From: Glandiceps talaboti
Taxonomy: Eukaryota > Hemichordata > Enteropneusta > Spengelidae
DNA length: 64,000 nucleotides
Direction: 5' to 3'
NCBI RefSeq assembly: GCF_964340395.1
Contig: NC_135550.1
Location: forward strand, 24,270,176-24,334,175
Shown: one piece after another, positions 1 to 14,351 of the stretch
Layout: each line of letters opens with the position of its first letter
Position numbering within the stretch: position 1 is the first letter of the stretch
The notes under the pieces: generated by a model
Databases searched by the model: none
The model's input: only the letters and a program-made list of their open reading frames with translations
What the model was told of the DNA's origin: nothing
Translations under genes and position numbers: made by a program

Positions 1-2573
1 ATGTCATCTTCTTCAAATGTTTGAGTTTGCTATTCATTTTAGTGTATTACTTCAGGAAAAATGTCAACTTTTTAAAACATTTTTTCCCAGTTACTAGGAG
101 TCACTCGGGCTTTACGTGTTCACCTGATTGTTTCACAATCACTCACTCAAGTAATTTATATTTCACACAAAATAAGATATTGTAGTTATACTTATTTTGG
201 CTTTGCACCATTTTTATTCGATCCTGTGGTCACCTAGAACCGTTTTTCCTCTACATCCAATTTCCCTGATGCAGATCTTCTCAGTGTAGGATCGAAAAAT
301 CGGAAATTTTTAAAACCCATTTTGGAACCCAGTCCTTGTTTCGCCGTCTGACTCAATGTTCACTTAAAGTTCTAGTTCCGTGATTCACCGGCACATAGGC
401 ACTGTAGTTGGACTGATTCTAGTTTATCAACTAACTCAAAAGAACATAGTTGTGTATTTAAAAATTGGTAATTTTTCTACTTGTTATGCCCACTTGACGC
501 ATTTTAAGAGTGTACTATGCTATTATATATATAAAGAGCTATGCCTCAAAATTCTGCAGTGTTTAGAGTTACCTTTCACTTTCACTAACAAATATAAACG
601 AATTGAAAATTAAATATACAAATACCAGTCGGTGTCTCATATTGTGTCGCCGGAAATCAGCATGGTATCCTTGACATCGTGTAGGCAGCAGGCCGTCATC
701 ACACTTTGATAGCAACCGTAGAGGGCGTCAGCTGTCAGGACCACAAGTAGCAGGCCAGACAAGAAATCGTGAAATCGGAATCAAATTCGAAGTGAAGTGA
801 AGACAAGAGATTCACAATTTATCCCTATCTGTATCGTTCCGTAAATGACGAAAGTTTCATGAGTTCCTTTGGTGAATATGGATAACCATTCTCTAACATT
901 TCAATGTACATTTTTGATCGACAAATTTCGCATGACGAAAGTTTGAATGTCTATCACATACGTATACGATCACCAGTTGTCTGACCACTATTTAAACCTA
1001 ACCTTTTGGAGATGAATACATCATTTTTGACCCGATTTACCGTGAAGTTACCTTGAACCTGGCATGGGGTGTGGGACTCCTCATACACGAAATTGAAACC
1101 AAATCAAATCGACCAGTACCTTATAAGAACATACGTGCCACAATTTGAAGTTTGTCACTTTTTAATATTCGTCAATAATATATTAGCGATGTATGATATT
1201 TCATTGATTATATGGTCATGATTTATGGGAAGAAGATTACCCTAAAGACTGATTGGACGGGAAATGACCCAAATAGAAATTCCTCTAAAAGGTTGATAGT
1301 CGTTATAAATTGACACAATTATAAAGTCATCTGACAAGCACACTTACCAACCTATCGTTTGTTACAATCTAGACAGTGATCATGACCCAATTCAAGATAA
1401 AGCAAATCAAGATAGCTAATTCATCTACGTACCCTCCCCATCGCCAAGAAATATACACTGCTGTCACTATATATCGACAAAACCTAATTAACGATAGATA
1501 ATCAAGAAAAGTATTAGAGAATTTAGAAAGGAACAATCGTCTACACCACTATGGTTCCAGTGCATGACCATTTGCCAAGTTGTGAAATAAGAGATTGCCA
1601 CATATATAGCAAGCGAACTGGACCCTGTAGATATATCAACAAGGCATAATAAGCATCGGAAGTAAAGTGGTGGTGACATAAAGAGTTACAAATTAGAAAT
1701 AAAAGAACAGGGTCAGTAGAAGTGTCATTGTGAACTCGTTTTCATCTAACGTCAACTTGTCATTTATGAAACTTGATGGATATCCTGCTGAGATGTGGAT
1801 TACTTACTCCTCAACCACATGCTGGCTTTTTCACCTTCAAATTATCGGAATAATAACATCCCGTGGAGAGTCAAATAAATCGTACACTCCATTTGTTTGG
1901 ACTCCATCAACTCAAACAGGTTGGTGAGACAAATGGAGCGAGAGCCGGTAATGTTCCCTAGACTGGTTCCCCTAGTGGTTCAACGGCGAGACGTTAGGTT
2001 GAGATGTTATCAAACGTTGGTGTAACTGGCAATAAATGGGGAGTTGATGGGGTGCAGGCGATATGAGCACCAGACTGAAAATAAATAAGCAGTCTTCGCC
2101 TACTGGTGCCACGAATCTCCTCAAATTAGGCTCAAAGGTTTCAGGACACGCATTGAAATTGTTTCCTTCATAAACACAAATAGGCCTAAGTGATATCTAA
2201 AACACACGGATTGACAGTTATATCCCAGAAACAACAATTAGGTGGCCTTCTGTGTTTACGACGGTGGGTACTACTCTACAGGAGGAATGCCAACATTTTG
2301 ATAGGGAATGGCCTATGTTTACAATAAACTTTAAATGATATCAATATCGGTGGAAATGAAAAAATCGTTAAGATCGCAGACACGTACCAAAACCACTGTT
2401 CTTAGTCTATCAACTGTATCCATGGTAACAACATTTATGGGATTGGCGTAAATACTCAAGTGTTTGATGGGTTTGGTGTATGGCTGTGTTAGACAACTGT
2501 CAAAGTGTATGCAGAGTATGTTGCAATTGCACTATAGAAGGAAGTGTCATACAGACAAACACACACTGACATG

Positions 2574-2716
2574 ATACATACATACATACATACATACATA
2601 CATACATACATACATACATACATACATACATACATACATACATACATACATACATACATACATACATACATACATACATACATACATACATACATACATA
2701 CAGGGGGGGAACACTC
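2574..2716. repeat. (ACAT)n microsatellite with a G-run/AACACTC flank
   Basis: About 32 near-perfect ACAT units end in CAG, a run of seven or more G, then AACACTC. Open frames on both strands (poly-HTYI or poly-MYVC) are translation artefacts of a tetranucleotide repeat. The non-repetitive flank recurs beside the compound repeat at 19426-19440. Confidence 0.95.
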
Positions 2717-3487
2717 ATTTATGTTAAAGGGGTATAGAACTTCTTTATACATTAATTTGTCTTTGTTTCATATCAAGAATTACCGTAACAATTTAATCAC
2801 CATTAATATATAGGCAAACTAATACCATTAAATATATCAGATGGAATAATTTTGAGTGCACACAGTCACAGAGATTATACGTGACATCCGTGTTGAGGAA
2901 CAGCATTGATAAGACATGCGCAAACCTGATAATGTTTTAAGATAATTTATACTCACTTAAAGGCTAAAGGCACATATCTGCATAAAAATGACACTATAGA
3001 CGGATGAGTATCTACTCAATAGGTAAAAACCGGTGTCTCAAATTTGACTATGTATTAACGTCACAATTAGCAACATAATGCACATGGCGTCGTGTTGATA
3101 ATCTTGTACTAAAAAAAGTGTACATGACTTGTCAGAAGTACGGTCATATTATGTTACAATTTAAGATACATAACGTAATACTATATACATATTCCTAGTA
3201 TTATCAAATTGCCCATTATTGATTGTAATCATATGCTCATTGAATGGGTGTGTCTTGGTTGATAAATTTATGACTCACCAGTCTGTTTACTATCTACGTA
3301 CAGTAAGACTAATATAGAAATAGTCATCATTTGGAATCAGCATCACTTGTTCTAGTGAAATTCATATCAGACACACCACTTGTATAACACAGCGGTGAAA
3401 ATATTTCTTTCTTTTCTTTTTCTTTTGTTTTAATTAAAAAAATACGAGTGTGATTCCAACTAGGAATCAAGTGTGTTTGTCAGTATA

Positions 3488-3518
3488 ACCACAGACAAAT
3501 AAGACATTTGTCTGTGGT
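3488..3518. repeat. Perfect 13-bp hairpin
   Basis: The arm ACCACAGACAAAT (3488-3500) is followed by a 5-nt spacer and its exact reverse complement (3506-3518). It is not followed by a T-run and lies in no gene. It is too short for a pre-miRNA, and its function is unknown. Confidence 0.7.
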
Positions 3519-5552
3519 GTAAAAGTCGTGTGTATGTCGGTAAATTGAGAAGTAACAATGTAATAAAAAAAGAAAATCGAGGAGATACTATGAAGAAAGT
3601 TCTGGTCTAGGAAAGCTGAGTCTTGTGGCAACCGTGTACTTTTGACACATTATAATTTAATTGTAGCTATATGCTGACATATTCTCCTTTCTATAATTTG
3701 GACAATAAATTTTCCGACATTACTTATCTGTATCTGGTATGGCACTAATATGCAAATCGTACCCTTCCCACCACTCCCGTCTTTAAAACTTGGACGTTCC
3801 CTGGATTGTTTTGCTGTATATTACTATCGTGGGACATCATGGGATGTGTGATGACCTCTAAGTGATAATTGGTTTATATGTTAAGATAACTAGATGTGAC
3901 AAGTCTGCTGGGGTTCATGGCTATGATATCATATAGTCCAAGTACTGGTCTGTGGTTTTAGTTAACTCAGTTGGAAAACTTCACGTCCAAGATTTCGTTT
4001 GTAAATGCTGATATGTGTTTACAATTGTTTTCACCTTTTTGTCAGAAACCAAACTTGACTGGTTACGGACATAAGCGAAATCAACAGAATGCTGACAATA
4101 TAATTTTACAAATTAGTCTTCCTAGATCCTATTCCTGTTTCCTATCCAAAGATGTCCTGCTGACTGCATGCGTCAACATCCAAAAAATCGAGGCCTCTTT
4201 GAAACGAAAAAATGGAAATAGGGCGCACCGCGCACCTGAAGTGAACTCATTAATGTCGACGATAAATAAGCATATTTTGTGGGAAACAAAAACAAACATT
4301 CAAATCATTTTGCTCGCTTTCACAAGTGTTATATTGTATTTCCTAATGTGTTCAAGTACAAAATAGTAGTAGGGCGAATTGCATGTATTAGCATCATTAG
4401 GGTTGCCTAGATATCAGTGTAAATGGCTCTGAAAAACGACTGGCTTTCCTGAAAACGAGAAGCGGCTATTATTCTTCTAAAGTTATTATACACTGGTTTT
4501 TTTTTTATCAAATGTATAGTAAGACAGATATAGAATACAAACTCACATCTAATTCCTTTCCTTCATATAGTTACTTTGAAATAAAAAGTTGCCCTCTTCG
4601 TGGAATGTGTCTTATCAAGCGTAACAAGTTGGCGCGAATCCGGTAAAATAGCTAGTTTCATATGATGATCATATCCATGACTGTTCAGTAGGGATTCATG
4701 GTGGCGTCAGATAGGGTCGGGAGTAATGGAGTGTGTCCATACTTTCCTGCCATCCTATCACTGTAGACACGCAGTAACATAGTGACTGGCACCGTATTGT
4801 TTGTACAAAACGGCATCATTTCTAATTTCATGTTCCTTGGAGCGAGACTATCAAAATACATTAGTACATCCCTTAGAATAACTTTGAAACATTACCTGCA
4901 CAAAATATACTCGAAGACTTATGATGAAACCCTAGGGAATTGTGGGTAACTGGTTTGACGGCTACAATTTCGTGGGGTCCATTGGATCGGAAATTGAATG
5001 AGTTAGACATCGCGTTCCTTTCACAAAATTTCTTATGCGATCAGGTTTCTGTTGTTGTTTTTCGCAAGTGCCAGCTATACGAATACTGTATCGTCAATTA
5101 ACACCGTGGAAAATGTGAGGAACATGAAAGGTTAAATACATCTATATAAGGAACAAAGGAGTTGTATAGAACGTGTTTCTCGATAATATTTCAGGAACTG
5201 TCGAAAACCTTCTCCAAGAACTGATCTGCCCATACCATTAAACATATTTGATTATATGATGTATTACAGGATGTCATTGTTATTGATTTACTAACAGTAC
5301 AGTTCCCCTCTGATGTAATGTTGTGTGTCTACTTTTACCGTCTATTTACACGAATGTCGTGGTTTTCATCATCGATGGCTAAACACACAAAGCGTCCTTT
5401 ACTTTTAAGTAGTAGTTGAGAATAATGGACTCTGCAAGGTCCACCACATTGCCTCGTATGTTATCGTATATAACTAGTTAAGTGGCTTAGAGCATTGTTA
5501 CGAGTACATTCGTAGTGGTTCCCCCTGTAGCGATGATTGTCCCATCATATCG

Positions 5553-5563
5553 TATATAAAAGG
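5553..5563 (+). promoter_or_regulatory. Putative TATA box of HLX
   Basis: TATATAAAAGG lies about 245 bp upstream of the HLX start codon. Transcription would be expected to start about 25-30 bp further on, near 5585-5592, giving a 5'UTR of roughly 220 nt. The match to the TATA consensus is strong and the position relative to a real gene is right. The start site itself is inferred. Confidence 0.55.
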
Positions 5564-5808
5564 CCAATAATCACAACCAATTACACAATAAACATTGTAC
5601 GGTGACTTACACCAACACTAATAGAACCGACCAATCAGCGATCGCATTATTGTTTGACTGGCCCTCCCACACGTCATGTATTCCAGCCAGCCTTAAACAC
5701 CACACGCTAGAACTTTTTGGACCAAAAGTAGTCGAGAACTTGCACAGTTTTAGTTCTTCGGTGTATTTATTAACATTTCAACGTGAAACCTAGGACTAAA
5801 TAAGTGCA

Positions 5809-8800
5809 ATGTTGAGCACTGCGCATCCTCGGCACCCTGTGAATTTCTGTCCCAGTGCATACTTCCCACATCCCCTCACAGCAGAACGATTGCCTGGAGA
5901 AGAACTAGAAATCGAAGTCAAGCCAGGCAGATCTTTCGCAGTGGTGGATATTTTACAGAGTCGAGAGGAGCTTGGGATGATTAGGGAACAGCGTCAACAC
6001 CAAATACTGGCCACCCACCATGACCAACACACGACGAGCATCAGCCGAGGTGCCGGAATCGTTCTCGATAACCCAACGACTCATCATGGAATCGTGGCTA
6101 GTAATGTCAAGTCAAGTCAACTTCGTTTTGGTATTGATAAAATTCTATCAGAAGACACCAAACCAACTAAGAAAAGTGACGCGACTAACCAATATTCGGG
6201 TAATTGTATTTTTTTTACTTTTGAAATCCCTCTATGAATATAAAATGATGAATCTATCATTTGAACAAATTGAATTCAAAATATCACTTTCATCAATTAT
6301 CAAAATATTCATTTACAAATTCAAAAAAATGTCAACTTTTAAATTTCTCGTAACCCCAGAAAGTTGGTCGACATTACATAGCTACATGTAACATCAATGT
6401 TTTGGACAGATTGTGAATACAATTTTTGCAGGGTGCCAGACAACAAAACACTGAGATGTTGTAGGAAGCGAAGATATTTTTCTTCCTGTACATTTTTCCT
6501 ATGGAAGTGTGCGCAATATGAATCAGAGCAGATTTCTAGGCTGGTAGCAATAATTATATTTAACAGTATTCAGTTATTAGCAACTACAAAACATACGATT
6601 TTATTTTTCCTCTATTTTCTTTCTTGACCACAGCTAGTACATTCATTAACATTCATTTCTGTACACCTTTGCAGACGAGGGAAATGACTATCCAAAACAG
6701 ATTTGTTTATCAACATCCAATGTTATTTACCCGTCGATAATGACTGCACAGCCAGCGATCATTTATCCTACCCCAGCATATACACACCGCCACCACCATG
6801 TCGAATCTGGCCGTCCCTATCACCCCTCTATTTACAGCAACGAGCAGTGCCGTAATACCTGTTCTTATCAAGGTACGTATACATAGTAAGTTACGCTATT
6901 GGATAAAACAAAATAACACAAAAAAAGTGAATCAATGAAAAATGGAGAGAGCATTAAGTTCTTCTTCCTTATATATATGTGTGTGTGTGGACGTTTAGGT
7001 TATAATGTCAGTATCCATTGATTGTTTCATTCGGCTTTCTTTAAACAGTGCTTTAACATTTGTGTCTATAAGGGTGTAGAATGAGCGACAAGATGAATTG
7101 AATATTTCGGCATGACGATATTTTGTTTATGAAATCACTCTATCTCATATCAAATGCCTGAACCCTTGCTGAACGTTTCGACCGTTCTTGTTCAAACTAC
7201 CCTAGATATTACCGAAGCATTGCGCAGCGACTCTAACTATTCCTTTGTGCGGCGAATGACTGATGTGAAGAGGTGTGTGCGTGGGATCTTAAATCTTATA
7301 TACCTTTACATTTAATAAAAGAGAGCAAAGCAGCCTTCTTTTGTGTCATTTACCATGTCTTTACCACCTACATCTACGTGTTCAGCTACACCTGCGCCAG
7401 TTTGTCGTGGGAATCGGTTGATCTAACCTTCATACTGTTACATTGAGTTTGTTCACCATGTTAGTTTTACCTATAGAAAGTAATCAAGCTGTAGAATCAC
7501 AAACATCAACTATTAGTTTAGTTTTTTGTATCAACTTCATTATAATCAACCCGACATCACTCACCAATAACCAAACTCTGGCCTGATTTTCGCTCCCTTT
7601 GTTGACCCACAACAGCGATATGTTGACTTTAAGCTCAGTAATTCGTAGATGAGAGTTGTTTCACAACACTTTCTATGGACTATAACTGTGTTCAAAAGAG
7701 ATAAGCGTTATCCGTTTCCTTGATGAGCTAAATTCGTTTGTGTCCAGGAACGTTGTGTGGAATAATCCATGTCAACTAAGGAAGTGAGGATAACGGAATA
7801 ATTCAAATAGAGGAAGTCAAAGACCTATTAGTAGGTATGTTTCAAAACAAAGGAAACGAATGGTTCGGCGATAAGGGTTGAATATCTACGTGTGGTCAAT
7901 TATATCTCGATATATTTATCTCTGCGATCGATGTCATATCCCTCTATACGATTTTACTTATCTGGCTTTAACAGTCAACACTGCATCCTGGTGATATAGA
8001 AAATCTTTCATTAGTGAATCATACGAAACGACAATTATACATGAACAAATGATATACTCACTTCGCTATATTGGAGCGGAAACAACGTACCCATCGGCGT
8101 TGTCACGAATTTGTAATTAGCGACACAGTGGGTAAAGAGAAGGTATGGTGGCAAGTGTTAGGATTTTATCCAATTTAAATCTAATACAGTCTTTTGTCCA
8201 ATACCTTAAGCAAACTACATGAACTATCTCTACTATTCTAACCAGTCAGCCAGTCACACCATCTGCCTTGAACTCTACACTTCGTTAGTTTCTCGACATG
8301 TCATAAATTTGTCACAATTTTACGACCAATAGTCGCAAAACTGAACAATTTAACGAGATTGCTAGTTTCAATTTTCCTTTATGAGTCTACTCAGTACAAG
8401 AAGGGTGATGCTTTCTGACGAGAAATCCCCATTCTTTGGATTCTTGTTATATTAAAACGTTCGTATGATTAACAGTGTGTTGACTTTTGTAGTACTCACC
8501 CTACAAGTACTACTAGATATGTGTATAGAACTTGTGAACATTGACTCTTTCTACCAATATACAGGATCATCAGAACTTTAGAAATAACATCTCGCAAAGT
8601 GTTCGACATTACACGTTCTAATATAAACAATTACAGTATTTAATTCGATTCCTCTTGTCACATTCTCAAGACTCCGACCAATCGAGAAGATACCGAAGAT
8701 ACTAGTATGCGAAAACCCTTACGTACAAAGAGAACAATATGATCTACAAATGTGACAAACTCCTCCACAACCAACCATTTGAAGAACAACTACATAGTAT

Positions 8801-11800
8801 TTTATCACTTAACATTTAATTCTCGACTGCCTTTTTTTATTAATTTACCGTTTGAAAAGTTGTGTCCTTTATTTAGCTATGTAAACATGAAATTAAATAT
8901 TTGAGAGTAAATGTACCCTAAACATAATATTATGTACACACCCACAGAAGTCATTGAATAGACTTGGGGACATTGTTGATGTGAGTTCGGTAAACCACAT
9001 TGCATTGTATCAGTCATCAGCCGACAATCATAGTTATTTCCTGTCGGCCTTAGGTTGCGTGTCTTGCAGTCAACGAGACAATCCCGATGAGAACCCATGA
9101 CTTGAAGTAGTAAACACGTACTGGTCAATTATACTTGAATACCAAAGACACTGTCAGTCGACATTAGCTAGGGACACAGATGATATCTAAATTGACAACT
9201 GTCATGTGTCATTATATACTTTCAATTATTTCTTTGGTATATATAATAGTATTTTTTTGCTGAGTATAACTTTTTGTCAAAAACTCCCTCATACTCTACA
9301 AGAATTATTTGTCGTTGATTATTTATCTTCATTGTCTTGGATACACGACGCAGGGTTGACAACGGACTGGGGGAGGTGATTGTATAAGAACAATCCGTTT
9401 AAAACCGATCGCGAGGCAAATGAAAGCAACTCATAGTTTCGAGATTTCAAAGTAGATCATGCTACTGATAAAATGAAATGTGTTCGCCTTTGGTGAATTC
9501 CAATGTATGTTTTTTTTTTGGAAAGTCAAAGTGTCTTTAATGACAAAGTTTTCCATTTCCTGATAGTGACTGTGACGAAACCTTACAGACTACCTTTCTA
9601 AAATATTCTTTAAGTTGCCATGGAGTCACCAATCTGAAATATCCATATATGAGACTAAAAGAAAATCTTCGTACCCATATCACTCGTTTCTTTTCGTTGT
9701 GAGTGCCATTCTTATTTTCAAAATATATCGACTTTTCGGGTACCAATACGGACTTGTATGTGTTTTAACGAGTCACTACTAAATATTTTTTGTAGCAAAT
9801 TTGTTTAATCATTAGATGATATTTGAGGTTGCGAGTAAAATACAAGTAAGTCAGTCATCGACCGTACGTAATAGATGAAGCTTTATACATGTAAGCTTAT
9901 ATACAAAATGTTTCAATAAATTTTAACAGTCAAGTTATCCCACTTCTGTCCGATAAAATCTCAGGCAACCCCTCTACGTACTGCCACAGTGATAAAATCT
10001 ACTCACAGACATTAAAATAAATATTTGGATTGGGAAAAGTATTGCTCCTGTCTTAAAAATCATCTCGATACGAAGTGATAACAATTTTTTTATTGTTATA
10101 TAAACACATTTTGCTAATTTGGATTACATTATTTGAAATGAACCAGTTTCGATAAAAGGTACTTGTAGGAGTTTCCATCTCTACTGTAAGTAACATTTAG
10201 CTGGTAGCATATCATACAGTAACTATACATATCATACAGTAACTATACATTTACACAAACTTACCAGTTATTTGGATATAAAGATAAAAGAAAGGAAACA
10301 TATTTTCTTGATTTATTCTAACTTCAGTCTTGTTTTCAAGTTTGTACGACTGCTGTAGATGGTGCGACAGATTACCTTCAAAATGCTACCCAAGGTAGTG
10401 ATGTTTCGAATCGCAGAAGGAGAAAATTACACTGTTTGAACAAAAACAATGTAGTATAGTATAGTAATTTAGCAACAAGACATTGCACAATATATAATGA
10501 TTGACATTGTATATGCCCATTTTTTACTGGTTTAACACCTGTAGGCAGAACTCTAATAAACAAGACTACATTATGAAATCCCTGCTTAAACTACCGTCAA
10601 TGTCAGTCTGCAAAATGTGACAAGAATTGATTAAATGTAAACGGTTTTAAAAATTCGTAATTTCCCGAAGGAGCTAAGTTGTTTTCTTTGAATCGGTTTT
10701 GATTTAATAATTTGATGTAATTTCCAAACACTAAAAAGAGAGTCGCTGAAATTACCGGATGTATCTTCATTTCGTGATTTTGATTTAATTTTCAAAATGA
10801 ACTAAAATGACAAAAACTTCTTAGATTCATAGATTCACATATTCATTCTGACTTTCATGCATAGATTCTTTTAGTCATATACATGTGTATAATATGAGTG
10901 CTTTGTCTTATTCAGTGGAAATGTGTTTGGTAATTGTTTCATCAAACTTTCATTTTCCATTTTTGTCAAAATTCAGTCATTTCATTTAATATTTTTCACA
11001 ATCGTCGGAAACGAAGATTGCAAAAAAAATATTCTGCACCTATTAAGCAACCGCTGACACATTGTGGGGTTTTGCAAATTTATATTTCGAATTAGGCGTC
11101 TACTATGTGGCTATCCAAATTGAAGATTGGAGTAAAACTAATTACTTACAGCAATGTACTTCAGATCCTAACACTATACATCTTTTCTTCGTATTTTTGC
11201 CGTGAACTTAGTTTTGAAAATTGAATAATTTACAGACATGAGTAACCCCTTAACATATGAATGGTTGCTGAGTATAAAACTAAAACACTTCACGTTATGC
11301 ACAATTATATTTTTCACACTATCTAGTGTTTTTCTTACGATATTATTTGTGGGCTTATTCCAATGATTTGTTGGTTTTAACCAATATAGCCCACAAACTT
11401 TAACGTACACACCAGCCAACCAACCATCCAACCAACCACCCAATAAATTTAAAACAAAGGAAACTCCAAAAGACGTGGCAAAATCATTGAGTAACCAACA
11501 CCAAACCAACGAATCACCTATGAAAGTAATATTTGGTGGCAGCATTTAAAGAGTATCATTTAGAAAATCTCCGTAGTATTTACAAATGCATCAACGTATA
11601 ATAGTCACAGATTTGTCAGTACTCTAACGCAAACTCATAAAATTACTTCGCTCCTGTGTGTCCCCTGCCATGTATTTTTATATCAGACAACATTTTTCCT
11701 CAGTAACGAACTTTGACAAAGAGAATTTCAATTAGGATTAAAGGTTAACACAAACCAGCTTACTAAAGTCGCTCAATGAGCGTTGGAAGATGAAAATGAT

Positions 11801-13135
11801 GAGTTGCCGTCTTCTCAATTAGTATCAACTTTTTTTCTTTGACAGGTCCGTACACAGTTCTGACGCACCATGAAGGCTGGAGGCCTATTCACAGCCAACA
11901 ACATCCTAAACGAAAAAGAAGTTGGTCACGGGCAGTTTTTACCAATTTACAACGGAAGGGACTCGAAAAGAGATTCGAGGTACAGAAATACGTGACCAAA
12001 CCAGACAGGCGACAGTTAGCAGCAGCACTCGGTCTCACAGATGCCCAGGTAAAAGCTCTAAATGATGACATTTTTGACTTGTTTACCGACGCAGACGTAC
12101 CAAAGTGTAAGCCCTTGACCCTCACATACTTACCATATCGTTAAACAAGAGAAACCTTCAAATATGCTTGATTTCAATTAATTTCCGTCATACTCGTCTC
12201 ACTGTGGCATGGCAATCGTGACTGACCGTGGCCAATCAATATCATCCAACTGTATATCCTGGATTATTATAGGTAAACGTTGGGAATTCAGATACTTACA
12301 TAGAAGTGATACTCTAACATTCTCGCCCCAATTGTCTTGAAAATGTTCAGTTACCTCCAAGTGTTAGTCACAGCACTGTCAAAGACGTCGAAGCTATGGC
12401 ATGGATTACTTGTGTACATTGTATAATTCATAAGGCAAGGATGTATGATTCAAGAATAATTAATTATATATTGACTCATAGTATTTCGCAGTATTACGGG
12501 AATGTAACAATGTGACTGAAACAACACACACTGTGACAACTAAAGAGTAAAAAAAAACGAAACTTACAAAACAATATTCGGGTTAATGTTCTTAGTCGCG
12601 ACATTGTACAGTGAATCGCCATTACATAGTCTTATTGGGTTTAAAACCAGCCAGTCGATTATCACAGTACAGTTACTTGTTTGGAGTTCCGGTATGCATT
12701 ATTCCCATGCAGTTATAGTTAAACCTTAGACTTCAGCTTATGTGATGTTTACACTTTTCAAAACAACATAATTCTCTGCCATAGTTCCTCAGATTCTAAG
12801 TAAGTATTCAGGGACCACGAATCTAGCCAACCCCGGGTAACTAACTTCTATTCTGTAGAACACGCACGACGGTTTAGAAAGTCCACTGCCTAATTTAACG
12901 AGATCCCATATCGCAATTAATGTTATTTATATTTTTGTGTTTTCTAAACTTTCAGGTAAAAGTATGGTTTCAGAATCGACGGATGAAATGGAGACATTCC
13001 AAAGAAGTTAGCACAAAGAAATGTGAAGACGAGCAGCAACAGAGTAAATGCCTCGAACAAAAAGAAAACGTTGATATAAAGGAGCAGGAACACAGTACGA
13101 TTGTTGAAAATGCAGATCTCGTAGAAAAAGACTAA
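5809..13135 (+). CDS. HLX: H2.0-like homeobox transcription factor (HLX)
   Basis: Exons are 5809-6199, 6675-6872, 11846-12048 and 12956-13135, joined at phases 1, 1 and 0 to give 323 aa. An in-frame stop at 5797-5799 supports the ATG at 5809. The homeodomain (about residues 220-279) is nearly the vertebrate HLX one: [10 protein letters not shown] at its start, the helix-3 motif [16 protein letters not shown], and Gln50/Asn51. Two conserved N-terminal HLX blocks are present: SFAVVDIL (residues 42-49) and the Eh1-like repression motif RFGIDKILS (106-114), which in the family recruits Groucho/TLE. GPYTVLT, just upstream of the homeodomain, is also HLX-typical. The protein is shorter than human HLX (488 aa) because it lacks the poly-His/Pro/Gln and Ser-rich stretches; the tail after the homeodomain is short and acidic. 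Family role: nuclear DNA-binding regulator of visceral mesoderm, gut and blood development. The 5-kb second intron may hold enhancers. The exon chain is consistent in frame throughout. Confidence 0.95.
10211..10250. repeat. 20-bp perfect tandem duplication in HLX intron 2
   Basis: ATCATACAGTAACTATACAT occurs twice back to back in the large HLX intron. It is a simple local duplication with no sign of function. Confidence 0.9.
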
Positions 13136-13608
13136 CTTTTCTGACCATTTTCTTGGTGCTTTAATTTGCCCATGACAAACACTTTTATCAAATTATATTT
13201 CTATGAAGAGTTTAAAATATAAACACAGATATGTATTTGGTATTTTATATTTTCCATGTCATGATTTTTTTCTTATAATTGTATCAATCTATGCTGCATG
13301 ACAAACAGAGATTTTATTTTAACGATGTTAACTTTTTTCTTTGTTCTCGTTTCTATAATGTATATGGTAAAACAGCCACTCTCTTCTGTGGTCATGCAAA
13401 TCATTTTCTTTTTTATATACAGAAAGAAACACAGTTATCGCTGATATCATAAAAAATGATAATTCAGTCATTTATATAAAACTGAGATCAGGGCGTGTGT
13501 GTGAGTCGTTATGCATAGGTTTCAACAACAACAAGCCAAAATATATGAAAAGAGACTGCCAGGTTTATGTTAACGTGTCTATAAGTGTCTGCTACGGACA
13601 CATTTGCT

Positions 13609-13614
13609 AATAAA
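13609..13614 (+). terminator. Candidate poly(A) signal of HLX
   Basis: This canonical AATAAA lies about 475 nt after the HLX stop codon and is followed within 30 nt by a GT-rich stretch. Earlier AT-rich sequence holds no equally good hexamer with a GT-rich downstream element. The cleavage site is inferred. Confidence 0.45.
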
Positions 13615-14351
13615 CCACGTCATTGTATGATGTATATGTCACTTCACTTTGTCTGATTCCATCCATTCATCACGTCCTCACCCCAGGTCACCTCTGCACA
13701 AACATTATGCCAAGCATCGAATCTCACTAAACCCAGCCACCGTACCACGACTGGAGAGATCACAAGCGCCTTATCATCATAGCTCAAAGCAATAGATTAG
13801 TATTACTGTTATTCTTAAGTACTTTCAACGACGTTCAAAGTGACTTTCTGATAAAATTGGTTGATAGCCACACGTGGATACCCGGAGGAATCCATTGTAA
13901 GAAGTGGTAAGGCACTTCAGACAATTAGTATGTGTTATAGCAGTTTAATGTTGTTTCTTTTGCTGGCTTTCTAAATATACATCTTCCGTAGCCCAAGGGA
14001 GCTAATAGCTACGCTAGAGAAATGGTTTATTTTGTGCACACTAAGTACACGTACACGCTTATAAAAAGATAGTTTACACAAGGTGAAATTGTGATACCCT
14101 GCCTCATACAAGAGCTGGTTGTCTGAACTGTCGTGGGGTTTGGTCTACACACTGCTTACTTTGTTTGACTAAAAATTCGAAACGAAATTGAAAAACACAA
14201 TCTGTCATCCCACTTTATGAGAACAGACATAAGTCATGCATGCTGTGACGCCTTCTCGTTCAGTAAATCTCCCCAAGATGCTGTACCAGGGTCACAATGC
14301 ATGAGTGTGAAGACCACAGTATCGTTTCTTCGTCTTTTGTCAAACTTCTAG

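Larger units (their letters stand above)
1..5550. other. Non-coding region upstream of HLX
   Basis: No ORF here shows recognisable protein similarity, codon-like composition or convincing splice sites. The longest open frame (3971-4366 +, 131 codons from a TTG) has no domain that I recognise. The stretch holds an (ACAT)n microsatellite and one perfect short hairpin, listed separately. Distal HLX regulatory sequence could lie here, but nothing in the sequence alone identifies it. Confidence 0.6.

Noticed and set aside
3971-4366. 131-codon plus frame upstream of HLX
   Set aside because: It begins at TTG and has no recognisable domain, splice sites or compositional support.
13939-13975. Signal-peptide-like MLFLLLAF reading upstream of the orphan Ig-like ORF
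   Set aside because: It hits a stop codon after eight residues with no donor before it.
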